A program made the translations under genes and the position numbers. DNA of 64,000 bases from Lachnospiraceae bacterium (GTDB taxonomy: Bacteria > Bacillota > Clostridia > Lachnospirales > Lachnospiraceae). Under the pieces are notes generated by a model. That model worked only from the letters and a program-made list of their open reading frames with translations. It did not search any database and was not told where the DNA came from. The DNA lies in the NCBI GenBank assembly GCA_015057425.1, contig SVEL01000002.1:124001-188000 (forward strand), given 5' to 3'. Positions 9,975 to 20,195 of this stretch are shown here, piece by piece; the stretch's first letter is position 1; each line of letters starts with the position of its first letter.

Positions 9975-10373
9975 TTAAATATTTATATCATTTTTTAACC
10001 ATTCAAGAACTTCTTCAACTGTCTGGAAATGACCTTCTGTCACACCTGTCTGTGAACGTTCTGTATTTTTCTGTGCCTGAATCTTAAGCATTATGGATTT
10101 ACCTTCTGCAAAACCAAATGCCTTACATCCTGCTTCTACAAACTTCTTGGTCATGGTAACAAGTTCTCCGCCTTCTGCCGGTGAAACAGGACTCATCTGT
10201 GAACAATCAGCAATATATGCCCATCCTGTTGATTTCCAATTTTTTGCTTCGTCAAGAACTGTTTCCGTAAGCCATTTAAGCTCATCAATATTTGTTTTAC
10301 CAACTCCGCTTGATAAAACGATTTTTCTGCCCTGAATTGTTTCTACTGTCTGTGCTCCATTTTTCTTTGCCAT
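9975..10373 (-). CDS. conserved hypothetical protein, possible SpoIIAA/STAS-like fold
   Basis: ORF track; good RBS; fold is a weak guess. Confidence 0.5.
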   Translation of the reverse strand: MAKKNGAQTVETIQGRKIVLSSGVGKTNIDELKWLTETVLDEAKNWKSTGWAYIADCSQMSPVSPAEGGELVTMTKKFVEAGCKAFGFAEGKSIMLKIQAQKNTERSQTGVTEGHFQTVEEVLEWLKNDINI

Positions 10374-10473
10374 AAAAAAACCTCCTGTATTTTCTATTTA
10401 TTTTCACTTTACAAGTGAATTAATTTTACCACATTTTACTAAAAATCACAATAGTAACAAACATAATGTTGAT

Positions 10474-11409
10474 TTATAAATTTATAACTATATCATCCAT
10501 TTTTTGTTTCAACTGAGTCTGCTCTTTATCAATTCTTGAAAGCATTGAGTTTAACTTTTCTAAAATGTCATCAATTCTTTCTCTTGTTCTTTCCACCTGA
10601 CTTTGAGATTCAGTAATTCTGTCAAGAATTGCCCAGTCCACAAAAATACCGTCAAAGAAATAATCTGCAAATCGGAGAAAGCCTTCGCAATTCACCTGAA
10701 AATCCGCATAAACCGTCACATCTGCAAGTTCTGTTTTAAATCTGCGAAGCTGTGCCTGTAAGTGCTCAACTTTTCGCTGTGCATCATCAAGATAGCCATG
10801 CTTTGCCATATCAGAAATAAGACCACCGCCAAACAAGTCCCATGTTCCCCAACCCTTTGCGCTATTTAAATCAGAAAGTAAGTCTTCAGTTATGTTCAGC
10901 GCTCTTTCACCTGCTGATATAGCTTCCTTAATCTCTTTTTTCTGACTGTTTAACATATTGATTTTTTCTTCCAACTTCAATAATTCCTCAGCCTCCGGTG
11001 CAGCCGATTCCTTTAACTTCTCAAACTTAGCTTTTAATACTCTTTCGTATTCCCTGTCGCAATCACATATATCACTTAACTCATTCTGATATATTTTTAT
11101 GTCTTCGTTAATGCGTTTAAGTTCATCTACGGCATTTTCATATTTTAAAACTGCCGCATATGCTTCCGCCTTTTCTTTGTCAAGCTTTTCTTCCTTTTTA
11201 CCTGTCATCTCATAAAGTAATGATGTAATACTTTTCTTTTCAAGTTTATCAACATCCTTTTGTTCTTTTTGTCTTATGGCATCAAGTTCACCAACCTTTG
11301 CCTCTAAATCTTCCTTTTGACTATGTAATTCAGTTAATACATTATTGATATGTTTCTTTCTTAAAACCTTTTCACCTAAGTCCTTTAATTTTTCATTATA
11401 ATGTGTCAT
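10474..11409 (-). CDS. coiled-coil protein of unknown function
   Basis: long Lys/Glu/Leu heptad-rich stretches over 311 aa. Confidence 0.65.
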   Translation of the reverse strand: MTHYNEKLKDLGEKVLRKKHINNVLTELHSQKEDLEAKVGELDAIRQKEQKDVDKLEKKSITSLLYEMTGKKEEKLDKEKAEAYAAVLKYENAVDELKRINEDIKIYQNELSDICDCDREYERVLKAKFEKLKESAAPEAEELLKLEEKINMLNSQKKEIKEAISAGERALNITEDLLSDLNSAKGWGTWDLFGGGLISDMAKHGYLDDAQRKVEHLQAQLRRFKTELADVTVYADFQVNCEGFLRFADYFFDGIFVDWAILDRITESQSQVERTRERIDDILEKLNSMLSRIDKEQTQLKQKMDDIVINL

Positions 11410-11644
11410 ATCTCAAACCCTCTCTCATAATATTTTGCCTTTCCGACAAAGCTGTTTACATTATACAAGACTTTTATAAAATAATAAATTATCTATATCG
11501 GAAAATAACCTGTTTTATTTTTCTTTTTTGGCAAAATAAATCATCAAATAACTCAAATGTCATTGATATAATATGAAACATTTGGTATAATACTTATTAA
11601 TAAATGAACGTTGAATTTACAAATGAATAAAAAGGAGATTATCT

Positions 11645-12508
11645 ATGGAAAACATTACTAACAATCTTACTGAAACTATGGATATGAACAACAAATCTGA
11701 AACCGGAGCAACTAAGAAAAAAAGTCGGTTTAAGAAAGTTATTCTCACTGTATCAGGAGTAATTCTGACTATTGTTGTTGCACTGATTATTTTTGTGGCT
11801 GTTATTGCCGTGAATAATACTAACGCTATGAATGATTGCGTGGATACAGCTCTGTCAGAAATCAAAAAACACTATACTGTCACTCCGATTGATGCCGGCG
11901 AATATGAAGAAATGACCATATACGGTATTATGAAGTTTGATGTAGAACAGTATAACATTGAAGAATTGGGCAATTTGTCTATTATGCGTGTAAATCTCGG
12001 TATTATGCAGATGGCAACCGTTGTAATTACACCTAAAGAGAAAAACGCACCACTACTTTCAATCGATTATATGTACATACTTAATAACAGAAAGTGTTAC
12101 GTAGAATTTTACGATGTGGTGGCAGCTAAAGATGATTTATATAATTCTTTAATGGATAAACTTTCAGAAGTTGAAAACAAATATGCATACCTTGAAAACC
12201 TTGAAACATCCGAAGCATGGTATGCACATCTTCAGACTGTAACATTTTATAAATCAGGTTCTTCCAAATATGATGGTGATTTTAAGAAAATGCTTTCAGA
12301 CAGCTTGTACACATATTTAGAAAACACTGCACAGTTCCCTTCTTTAACTGAAGAAGAAAAAGCCGAAAAATTAAACATTACCGTAGATTATACTGACGGA
12401 CTTATTGAAAAAGGCGGTATATCTACAGATGTATTTAAAAATTCTCTCGGCGATGACGAAACAAAAAAATTCTTTGATAAAACATTCTTCGGCACAGCTG
12501 CAAATTAA
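11645..12508 (+). CDS. membrane-anchored protein of unknown function
   Basis: single N-terminal TM (VILTVSGVILTIVVALIIFVAVIAV) then extracytoplasmic domain; AAAGGAG RBS. Confidence 0.7.
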   Translation: MENITNNLTETMDMNNKSETGATKKKSRFKKVILTVSGVILTIVVALIIFVAVIAVNNTNAMNDCVDTALSEIKKHYTVTPIDAGEYEEMTIYGIMKFDVEQYNIEELGNLSIMRVNLGIMQMATVVITPKEKNAPLLSIDYMYILNNRKCYVEFYDVVAAKDDLYNSLMDKLSEVENKYAYLENLETSEAWYAHLQTVTFYKSGSSKYDGDFKKMLSDSLYTYLENTAQFPSLTEEEKAEKLNITVDYTDGLIEKGGISTDVFKNSLGDDETKKFFDKTFFGTAAN

Positions 12509-12517
12509 TTAAATTTA

Positions 12518-12560
12518 AAACGCCTTATGAGATTAAATCATTAAATCTCATAAGGCGTTT
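12518..12560. terminator. bidirectional terminator between convergent genes
   Basis: AAACGCCTTATGAGATTAA...TTAAATCTCATAAGGCGTTT. Confidence 0.85.
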
Positions 12561-12585
12561 ATTTTATGTTACTACAAACATTTAC

Positions 12586-14583
12586 TTATTTATTACCTAT
12601 AAACTTTTCATCTGTTACATAAGATTCATATAATTCGTTAACGAATTTTTCATCTTTTACTTCGTTATATACAGTAAATTCACATATTCTGCCGATAAAT
12701 GATGGTTGGAATACATCTCCGCCTAATATAATCCACTTTACATAACGATTTGTAGGAACATTTTCCAAAACTCCGGCTAATTTTCCGTTAATATATGCCT
12801 TCGCTGTCTCTTTCTTTGCATCATAGCTGACAACATAATAATACCACTTTTTCTCACTTACAGGTGCTGTTCTGATATCATACCAGCCTTCTACAACTCT
12901 TGAATCTCGTATACGTACGTCTGATATTCCTTCTTCTTCCCATGAATATGGAAGTATTGAAAGAAAACCGCTTTCAAACTTTATGTACATAGCACAAACC
13001 CAATATTCCAGGATGTCTGCATTAAACCACATACCAACTGTAAAACTTTCATTCACTATAGACTCCGGTGGAACAAACAAAGTATTCTTTTCTTTTGGGC
13101 CACCCGGGAAATGCATAGCTTTTGAATCAACAAAAATACCTTCCTGATATTCCAGTCCTTCGCCATTAATGAACATTTCCATACTGCCATCTTCTGATTT
13201 TAAATCTCCATTTAATGGGAATCTGTAGCTGTTAAGTGTATGCACAAGATGTTCCTCGGCAAATGCAGTAAAATCATCGATACACAATGGTCTTGCATAG
13301 TAAAAACCCTGTGCAATCTGGCAACCGCATTGCTTGATAAAGTCCACCTGTTCTTTTGTCTCTATACCTTCTGTTACAACGTCTAACTTTAAGTCAAGGC
13401 ACATTGCAATTATATTACGTATAACCTTTTTACCTCGAACAGTTTCACCCGAACCATGTAAAAAACTCTGATCAATCTTTATCGTATCCACAGCCAAATC
13501 CTTCAACAAATTTAACGCTGAAAAGCCTGAGCCAAAATCGTCAATAGATACCTGGAATCCGAGTGCTTTCAAACGTTCAACATTGTCAATAAGTTCATTG
13601 CCGTCTTTAACAAATACATTTTCAGTAATCTCAATCTCTAATTCATTATGATCAATATCATATTCATCGGCAATAAATGCTAAGGTTTCCGGAAACTTCT
13701 TATTATACAAATGTAAACGTGACATATTTACAGATATCGGTAAATTTCCATATGGTGCACCCTGCTTTTTCCACTGAGCTTTAAGACTGCATATTTCTTC
13801 AAACATATACATATCCAGCTTAGAAATAAAACCATTCTTTTCAAAAACAGGAATAAACACAGCCGGCGAACGTAAACCATCTACCGGATGAATCCATCTG
13901 CACAATGCCTCAGCACCATATAACTTGGACGAAACCATATTTACCTTTGGCTGCAAATATACATGAAACTCTCTGTTTTCCAATGCACTTTCCATCTCAA
14001 GTTCTATGTTTCGGTTACGTTCTACAACTTTATCAGCTTCATGATAAAGCGCAAATCTTCCATCACTGACATGTTTTGCCTGGTGTAAAACAGTATCTCC
14101 CTTATGAAATACTTCAACAAATGATTCTGTGACTTTTTGATTTAAGACAACACCTATATTTAATGAAATAAATGAAAGAATATCCTTACGTATATCCATA
14201 TCATTTAATGCACTAAATATCATGTCAGCAATAATAATGACTTCTTTCTCACTCATATCACCATCAAGCATAACTATAAATTCATTGCCTTCAGTTCTGG
14301 CTGCAAAACCTTTGCCTATCTCTCTAAGCATTCTGCCTACCTGAATAAGAACATCATCACCTGCATAATATCCATATACATCATTAACTTTTTTAAAGTT
14401 ATTGACCTCTATAAACATTACATGTACACTTTTATCTTTATCTCTGTTGGTATAATATTCATATAATCCCCTTCGGCTTGCTAAGCCTGTCAGATAATCA
14501 CTGTTTTCTGCCCGATTCACTTCATTCAGCAGTATTTCAACCTGTTCTTCCAGGCTTTTATGCTCTAAAATCTTTCGATCCAT
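12586..14583 (-). CDS. degenerate GGDEF + EAL domain protein with C-terminal LamG/concanavalin-like domain
   Basis: GGDEF region ARTEGNEFIVML; EAL region YGAEALCRW, IEITENVF, IDDFGSGFSAL, TIKIDQSF, QGFYYARPL; C-term SFTVGMWFNADILEYW...KKWYYYVVSYDAKKETAKAYINGKLAG...FIGRICEFTVYNEV. Confidence 0.85.
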   Translation of the reverse strand: MDRKILEHKSLEEQVEILLNEVNRAENSDYLTGLASRRGLYEYYTNRDKDKSVHVMFIEVNNFKKVNDVYGYYAGDDVLIQVGRMLREIGKGFAARTEGNEFIVMLDGDMSEKEVIIIADMIFSALNDMDIRKDILSFISLNIGVVLNQKVTESFVEVFHKGDTVLHQAKHVSDGRFALYHEADKVVERNRNIELEMESALENREFHVYLQPKVNMVSSKLYGAEALCRWIHPVDGLRSPAVFIPVFEKNGFISKLDMYMFEEICSLKAQWKKQGAPYGNLPISVNMSRLHLYNKKFPETLAFIADEYDIDHNELEIEITENVFVKDGNELIDNVERLKALGFQVSIDDFGSGFSALNLLKDLAVDTIKIDQSFLHGSGETVRGKKVIRNIIAMCLDLKLDVVTEGIETKEQVDFIKQCGCQIAQGFYYARPLCIDDFTAFAEEHLVHTLNSYRFPLNGDLKSEDGSMEMFINGEGLEYQEGIFVDSKAMHFPGGPKEKNTLFVPPESIVNESFTVGMWFNADILEYWVCAMYIKFESGFLSILPYSWEEEGISDVRIRDSRVVEGWYDIRTAPVSEKKWYYYVVSYDAKKETAKAYINGKLAGVLENVPTNRYVKWIILGGDVFQPSFIGRICEFTVYNEVKDEKFVNELYESYVTDEKFIGNK

Positions 14584-14654
14584 TAAAGCACCTCCGTTCA
14601 CGTACTAACTACAGATATTATACCACATTTCAACAAAAAAATCTATGTATTAGT

Positions 14655-16154
14655 TTATATTATTTGAATTACATTTATTGAATGTGGTGATAAAGTTATA
14701 TTCATACCATTTTCAAACTTACCAAGTTCTTTTTTCTCAATACCGATTTCATTTCTTTCAACATCATTATATGAATCCTTACTTACACCTGAAACACTGT
14801 ACATAACTACTTCGCCATTATCATACGGAATATCCAAAGTAATTTCCTGTTCTTTATCCATATGCTTATTTACTACAGCTAATGCAACTCCAGCTTTATC
14901 AGACCATTTTGTAGCAAGCATGTCAAGCATATCAACATCTGTTTCCGGACCGTACTTATAGTTCACTTTAAATGTCGGAATCTCACTTTCTGACCATAAA
15001 TCAATAACTGTGTCGCCTAAATAATTTACATACAAGTCAAATACATGATATGTACTTCTAAGCACAATTCCTTTATCATAGCTGTAAATACATCCTCTTG
15101 TATTTAGAATCGGTGCAAAATTTGCCATTCCTACAATATCACAATTTCTATTCATAGAATTTAAGAAACATGCCGTAAATACTGCATCTGCCATTGTATA
15201 TGTACTATTGTCATCATTTTTGTCTCTTGGAGTAATATAATCCTCTTTATTGACACCCTGTTTAATTGTATGAACATTCGGATGATGCCAGCTTCTTAAG
15301 TTCCACTCATCAAAAGCAATCTTTATCCTGTCTTCCAAATGCAATGCAGTAAGCATTCCTCTTATATCATCAACTGCACGGCCTATATTTTTAGTCCATG
15401 CCATACATTCTTCATATGTAGCCGGATTCTGTACTTCAGGCATCATATCCCAGTACTGATGAATAGAAATCCAATCAAGAAACTGACCGCAATTTTTCAA
15501 AAGATTAATATTCCAATCCACATCTGAAAGTGCGGCTGCTGAAAGTTCTGCTGTTGCATCTACGTGCTTAATCATTTTGGCTGACTCTCTCACAAGTCTT
15601 CCCCACTCGTCAGCTGATTTTGCTCCTATTTCCCAATGACCGTAATTTTCATTTCCTATGCTCCAGTACTTAACATTGTGCGGCTTTTCAAATCCGTTTT
15701 CAATACGCCACTTTGCATACTGACCTTCATTTTCAAGGTTACAATATTCCACCCAGTCACTCATCTCTTCCGGAGTTCCTGTTCCGGCATTTGTACATAT
15801 GTAAGGCTCGCATCCGATTTTTTTGCAAAGTTTAATATATTCATCTGTACCAAATGTGTTAGGGTCCTCCACACGCCATGCCTTATCAAACAGAGGTTTT
15901 CTTTCTTTTCCTACTGCATCCTTCCAATGGTAAGATGATACAAAACATCCTCCCGGCCATCTCAAAATCGGCACTTTAATCTTTTTCATGGCATCTATGA
16001 TGTCTGTTCTAAAACCGTCCTCATCAGATAATGGATTTCCCGGATCATAAATTCCATCGTAAATCTGTCTGTGAAAATGTTCGATGAAATGTCCGTAAAG
16101 CATAGGACTTCTTTTTCCTGTTACTCTTTTGTCATTAATTTTGATTGATACCAT
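14655..16154 (-). CDS. alpha-N-arabinofuranosidase, GH51
   Basis: MLYGHFIEHFHRQIYDGIYDPGNPLSDEDGFR...ILRWPGGCFVSSYHWKDAVG...WSIGNENYGHWEIG. Confidence 0.9.
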   Translation of the reverse strand: MVSIKINDKRVTGKRSPMLYGHFIEHFHRQIYDGIYDPGNPLSDEDGFRTDIIDAMKKIKVPILRWPGGCFVSSYHWKDAVGKERKPLFDKAWRVEDPNTFGTDEYIKLCKKIGCEPYICTNAGTGTPEEMSDWVEYCNLENEGQYAKWRIENGFEKPHNVKYWSIGNENYGHWEIGAKSADEWGRLVRESAKMIKHVDATAELSAAALSDVDWNINLLKNCGQFLDWISIHQYWDMMPEVQNPATYEECMAWTKNIGRAVDDIRGMLTALHLEDRIKIAFDEWNLRSWHHPNVHTIKQGVNKEDYITPRDKNDDNSTYTMADAVFTACFLNSMNRNCDIVGMANFAPILNTRGCIYSYDKGIVLRSTYHVFDLYVNYLGDTVIDLWSESEIPTFKVNYKYGPETDVDMLDMLATKWSDKAGVALAVVNKHMDKEQEITLDIPYDNGEVVMYSVSGVSKDSYNDVERNEIGIEKKELGKFENGMNITLSPHSINVIQII

Positions 16155-16654
16155 ACGTTTGCCTCCTTTGTTTGTGTCATTTCCATAAATATTGTATCAC
16201 GCTCCCTGGATGATTCTAATTCTAACGTCTTGTTAGATGCAATCATTTCATCTGCACTAATCCATACTAATTCAAGGCCTTTCTCTATCTCATTCTTACT
16301 TCTGTGTAAATTTCCTCTTTCATCTTTCACATTGCACTTATAGTATAAACTATGGCATATATATTTCTTGCTATCATCAAACACATCTTTTCGTATTTCG
16401 ATTATTTCACCAATCTCTTCTATGCTTTTTTCATCAACAATTAAGCCTGTCTCTTCTTCCACTTCCCTTATAAGTGCACATACAGGTGTCTCTCCCGGTT
16501 CTAATCTGCCGCCCGGAAGCTTGTATTCACCGCTCTTAGCTCTCTGCATAGCATATAATCCATCTACACAAATAAGTGCTCTTGAATGTGTAACCTCAAA
16601 CACTTCCATATCATCTGTGTAGTTTTTTTCATCTAAAATTTTCAATAGTTTCAT
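16121..16654 (-). CDS. NUDIX hydrolase
   Basis: NUDIX box GGRLEPGETPVCALIREVEEETGL; 3' end overlaps the following GH51 start. Confidence 0.85.
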   Translation of the reverse strand: MKLLKILDEKNYTDDMEVFEVTHSRALICVDGLYAMQRAKSGEYKLPGGRLEPGETPVCALIREVEEETGLIVDEKSIEEIGEIIEIRKDVFDDSKKYICHSLYYKCNVKDERGNLHRSKNEIEKGLELVWISADEMIASNKTLELESSRERDTIFMEMTQTKEANVWYQSKLMTKE

Positions 16655-16685
16655 CTAACACCTCTACTACTTTTAAAAAGAAATA

Positions 16686-16718
16686 AGCATCCCGGTACCG
16701 TCCAAAGTCTGGGATGCT
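16686..16718 (-). terminator. terminator downstream of sigma-factor gene
   Basis: AGCATCCC...GGGATGCT hairpin with T-rich flank. Confidence 0.6.
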
Positions 16719-16766
16719 ATTTTTATAAATTATACACCAGCCCGTTTGTGAAAGCAAGCGGTCTTT

Positions 16767-18422
16767 TTACTTTTCACCTTCTATCACAAGCCATGTCATA
16801 GTGTGTTTTGACTCTTCTATATTTGGTATTTGCAACTTATATTTTTCATCTCCTTCTATAGATTTCTTTATAAGTTGTGCAAACAGGTCAAACCCACCAA
16901 GCATAGCATATTTGTAATAATTTCTTACATTATCATCAAGAAACTTCGGAATAAATTTCTCCATCATATCACTATAACCGTCAAGGTATTCCTTAAAAAA
17001 ATCTTTTCCAAGGGATGCTTTTATTTCTGCAACAATATCATTCAGCGTTTTCCATTGTTCACCCGTAAATACAGGTATATTAAATACAAGCTTACCTTTA
17101 TCTGACGATATATATCCCTGCTTAATAAATTCAGATACATACAGTTTTTCAAACTCATTCATTTCGCAGCCATCATCTGATTTCATAATTGCTTTTGCTG
17201 CCTGTAACAGTTTAATTATATTCGGTGTAGAATTATCACGGAATTTCTCTCCGTCGACTCCATGCAGAAAATAAGTATCCGCCTGATACATAGCTCCCAC
17301 GCCTTCTTTTGTGTTTAATTTATACCCTATACAGGTTCTGTAATCAGCGAACTTTCTTAAATTCTCATCATCCACATTGCCTTCATCTTTTTTATCAGCA
17401 ATAATCCAATATTCAGAGCCATCCTTTCTAAATGGTCTTTCAAGTTTACAATCATTCCACTTATTTTGCATTTGTTCATATGATTTTTCCTGCGCAACCT
17501 TTAACAAAACATACCACAAAAAGAATTCTTCATTAATTGTACCATTACCATAAAAATCAATTTCAAAAAAATCTTTTTTTCTTGCCATAACAGCATCATA
17601 CAATTTTTCGGCAAGAGGTGCCGCATAAGAATATGCATATCTTACTTTTGCAAGTTCAACCTCAAAGTTGCTAATAAAAAAATTGGTCTGATACTTTTTA
17701 CCATGCTGTCTTAAATAGTCCATATACACCATATTTTCTATATGTTTTTCAAGATACGCCGCAGCCACATTTAACTTTTCAGAGATTTCAGTTATAGTTA
17801 TTGGTTCGCCATAACAAGCCAATGCAATATTTTGCATAAGCAAATCACTTTCGAGTATTTTAAGAAGTCCCGGTTCCGCTGCGCATCCATCCATTCCAAC
17901 ACGTAATGCAATAGGTCTAAAATCCAAATTTTCACTCATATCAATTCTCTCCTTTAATGTATCACGGATATTGGAAAGATACCACCTGACAGTTCCTTCG
18001 CTTATTCCAAGAATCATACCTATTTGTGCAGTAGTCTTATTCTCATAATAATGCATAATCACAATTTCTCTGTGAATCTTTGATAAATATGAAATCTGCT
18101 TTCGAAGTCTGGTGCACATCAGCTTATCCATAGTCTCATTCTCAACATCTATACTACCGGTCACTTCTTGTATTTCTTCGATATCAACGCATTCCCAATG
18201 TTTTTTATTCTTACGCAAATATTTAGACCATGTATAGCAACAAACTGTATAAATAAAACTGCTAATATGTTCTATATCTTTATTTTTTGTTGCACACTCA
18301 AGTAACTGTAACATTATCTCCGAAGATAACTCCTCCGCTTCATAATGATTACCAGTCTTTTCATAAGCAAAGCCAAATATTTTCTTAATATATTCACAGA
18401 TAATATCTTCTGTCAGTTTCAT
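16767..18422 (-). CDS. ECF-like sigma-70 family factor with ~380-aa C-terminal extension (paralog A)
   Basis: sigma2 GFAYEKTGNHYEAEELSSEIM; sigma4 HREIVIMHYYENKTTAQIGMILGISEGTVRWYLSNIRDTLKERI; extension starts with wHTH-like PITITEISEKLNVAAAYLEKHIENMVYMDYL; GGAG RBS favours MKLTED start. Confidence 0.85.
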   Translation of the reverse strand: MKLTEDIICEYIKKIFGFAYEKTGNHYEAEELSSEIMLQLLECATKNKDIEHISSFIYTVCCYTWSKYLRKNKKHWECVDIEEIQEVTGSIDVENETMDKLMCTRLRKQISYLSKIHREIVIMHYYENKTTAQIGMILGISEGTVRWYLSNIRDTLKERIDMSENLDFRPIALRVGMDGCAAEPGLLKILESDLLMQNIALACYGEPITITEISEKLNVAAAYLEKHIENMVYMDYLRQHGKKYQTNFFISNFEVELAKVRYAYSYAAPLAEKLYDAVMARKKDFFEIDFYGNGTINEEFFLWYVLLKVAQEKSYEQMQNKWNDCKLERPFRKDGSEYWIIADKKDEGNVDDENLRKFADYRTCIGYKLNTKEGVGAMYQADTYFLHGVDGEKFRDNSTPNIIKLLQAAKAIMKSDDGCEMNEFEKLYVSEFIKQGYISSDKGKLVFNIPVFTGEQWKTLNDIVAEIKASLGKDFFKEYLDGYSDMMEKFIPKFLDDNVRNYYKYAMLGGFDLFAQLIKKSIEGDEKYKLQIPNIEESKHTMTWLVIEGEK

Positions 18423-18480
18423 AGTATTCTCCATCCGTTTAATAAGCGAACATGCATGTTTTTTACGCTTCTATATATTT

Positions 18481-18506
18481 AGTACCACTATTTGCACATA
18501 TGTTGG
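18481..18506 (-). promoter_or_regulatory. candidate ECF promoter motif CCAAC-N18-ACT upstream of paralog A
   Basis: minus strand CCAACATATGTGCAAATAGTGGTACTAAATATATAG; same layout upstream of paralogs B and C. Confidence 0.6.
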
Positions 18507-18579
18507 CTTTATTTTTATATTTATTTTTTACCTATAAATAATTAAAGCTTATAAGATTTCTCTTATAAACTTTAACTCA

Positions 18580-18864
18580 TTAACAATAATATTCAATTTC
18601 ACCATAGAACGAACACCACTTATTCACAACCTCTGTACTACGTGCTTCTATAATACGCATAATATTTCTAAGTGCCACGCTTGGAATATCAGAATTATTA
18701 TTTGCCAACAGACATTTTCCTGCCTTTGTTATCCATACTTTAGTTGCATTTGCCTGTGGACTTCCCTGTGAGATATGAACATGTATCGGTTCTCTTGGCT
18801 CACCCTCATTTGACCAAAAATAAACCCAATATGAACCAATCTTAAAAACCTGAGGCATTCTCAA
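18580..18864 (-). CDS. DUF4160 domain protein
   Basis: MPQVFKIGSYWVYFWSNEGEPREPIHVHISQG...ATKVWI pattern. Confidence 0.8.
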   Translation of the reverse strand: MRMPQVFKIGSYWVYFWSNEGEPREPIHVHISQGSPQANATKVWITKAGKCLLANNNSDIPSVALRNIMRIIEARSTEVVNKWCSFYGEIEYYC

Positions 18865-19114
18865 ATCCCCTTCCCTTAGAAAATTCCATTATAAGATGTG
18901 CTGTGGAGTGAATTATTTCAAGATAATAGTCAACCTCTTCCTTAGAAAACCCAAACACATCTTCCAACTCATACTTAGGAAGATAGCAAGTCATATGATG
19001 AAAACAATCCTTTTCATCCGGCTTTTCTATATATACTTTAACTCTTCCATCATCCATATACTCTGAATGAACAATCTCTGTATTATCTTCAAGCGTCATA
19101 AAAGGATACATCAT
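18842..19114 (-). CDS. small protein paired with and overlapping the DUF4160 gene
   Basis: 23-bp overlap with DUF4160 ORF; GGAGGTGAT RBS. Confidence 0.7.
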   Translation of the reverse strand: MMYPFMTLEDNTEIVHSEYMDDGRVKVYIEKPDEKDCFHHMTCYLPKYELEDVFGFSKEEVDYYLEIIHSTAHLIMEFSKGRGFENASGF

Positions 19115-19229
19115 AATATCACCTCCAAAATCAAACTCATATATCTACTATTATTATAAATCATTAGTACTATTTATATTATACTCAAATATCAGCATAA
19201 ATTCAATGGTCTGAGCATTTTATTTTACA

Positions 19230-20081
19230 TCACTTTCTTGTCCCCAGGACTACCCATATATTATCTTTTCTCTCTAACTGATTGTAAACTTTTTCTATTA
19301 ATTCTGCTGTTGTAATATTTCCATCTTCCCTTACTTCACGTTCGATAACTTCTAAAATCTTAGGAAGATAAATCATTCCATTTCCTCTATTTATAAATGC
19401 CCTTACCACATCTAATATCAATCCATAAGGAATTTGCCTAAATTCTATTTGATTAATCAAAACCGGATATTTAATTTTTAAATTATCAATGATATCATTT
19501 AATATATCTACATTAATAATGTCTGCATATTTATTACGTACAACCTGACCAAGTTTTTGGATAATATAATCCAAGGTATTTTCGTTAATAAAATCTATCT
19601 CTTCACAATATAACACATTTTGATATGCCAATATCATAATTTCATTAGATTTAAGATATAACTGATCTTTAACACTTACAATTGGCATTAAAATTCCTTC
19701 TCTTGATAATTGCAGTCTAAGCTCGACAATTTTATCAATAAATCTACTGTCTTTGAATATTGGTACAATATTCTCTCCAAAAATCAGTTCTAATGGTTCT
19801 AATCCCAGTCTAAGATTACTCCAAATTTCATTTTGAATTATCTCATCACCATTTTCAGTAATACTTTTATTATTAATTCCTAATAAAAAATCAGAACTTA
19901 CATCTAATATTTTACATATAGCTGATAGCATTGTTAAATCCGGACTACTGATACCCTTTTCCCACTTACTTAGTGCCTGTGGTGTCACTCCAAGACGGTT
20001 TGCAAGTTCATCCTGTGTAAAGCTTTTACTCCTTCTGCATTCTGCAATTCTTTTTCCAAATTTTTCAACCAAATTTTCCAT
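19230..20081 (-). CDS. XRE-family HTH regulator
   Basis: GKRIAECRRSKSFTQDELANRLGVTPQALSKWEKGISSPDLTML. Confidence 0.85.
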   Translation of the reverse strand: MENLVEKFGKRIAECRRSKSFTQDELANRLGVTPQALSKWEKGISSPDLTMLSAICKILDVSSDFLLGINNKSITENGDEIIQNEIWSNLRLGLEPLELIFGENIVPIFKDSRFIDKIVELRLQLSREGILMPIVSVKDQLYLKSNEIMILAYQNVLYCEEIDFINENTLDYIIQKLGQVVRNKYADIINVDILNDIIDNLKIKYPVLINQIEFRQIPYGLILDVVRAFINRGNGMIYLPKILEVIEREVREDGNITTAELIEKVYNQLERKDNIWVVLGTRK

Positions 20082-20142
20082 AAATATGTCTCCTTTATCA
20101 TTTATGAAACAATTATATCAAATAAAAATAAAAACATAAAAC

Positions 20143-20174
20143 AACAATCTGTTGAATAAACTTCAACAGATTGT
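20143..20174 (-). terminator. terminator downstream of sigma paralog B
   Basis: ACAATCTGTTGAA...TTCAACAGATTGT followed by T-rich run on minus strand. Confidence 0.75.
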
Positions 20175-20195
20175 CCTATAACCATTTTAATTGAA

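Noticed and set aside
18481-18512. CAAATAGTGGTAC resembles the att repeat CAAATAGCGGAGGTAC, suggesting a third att site and a second tandem SCC-like unit covering 18.5-21.9 kb
   Set aside because: Identity is partial, with a gap and no EPYHK-stop coding; the same bases are better explained as the spacer of the CCAAC-N18-ACT promoter motif.
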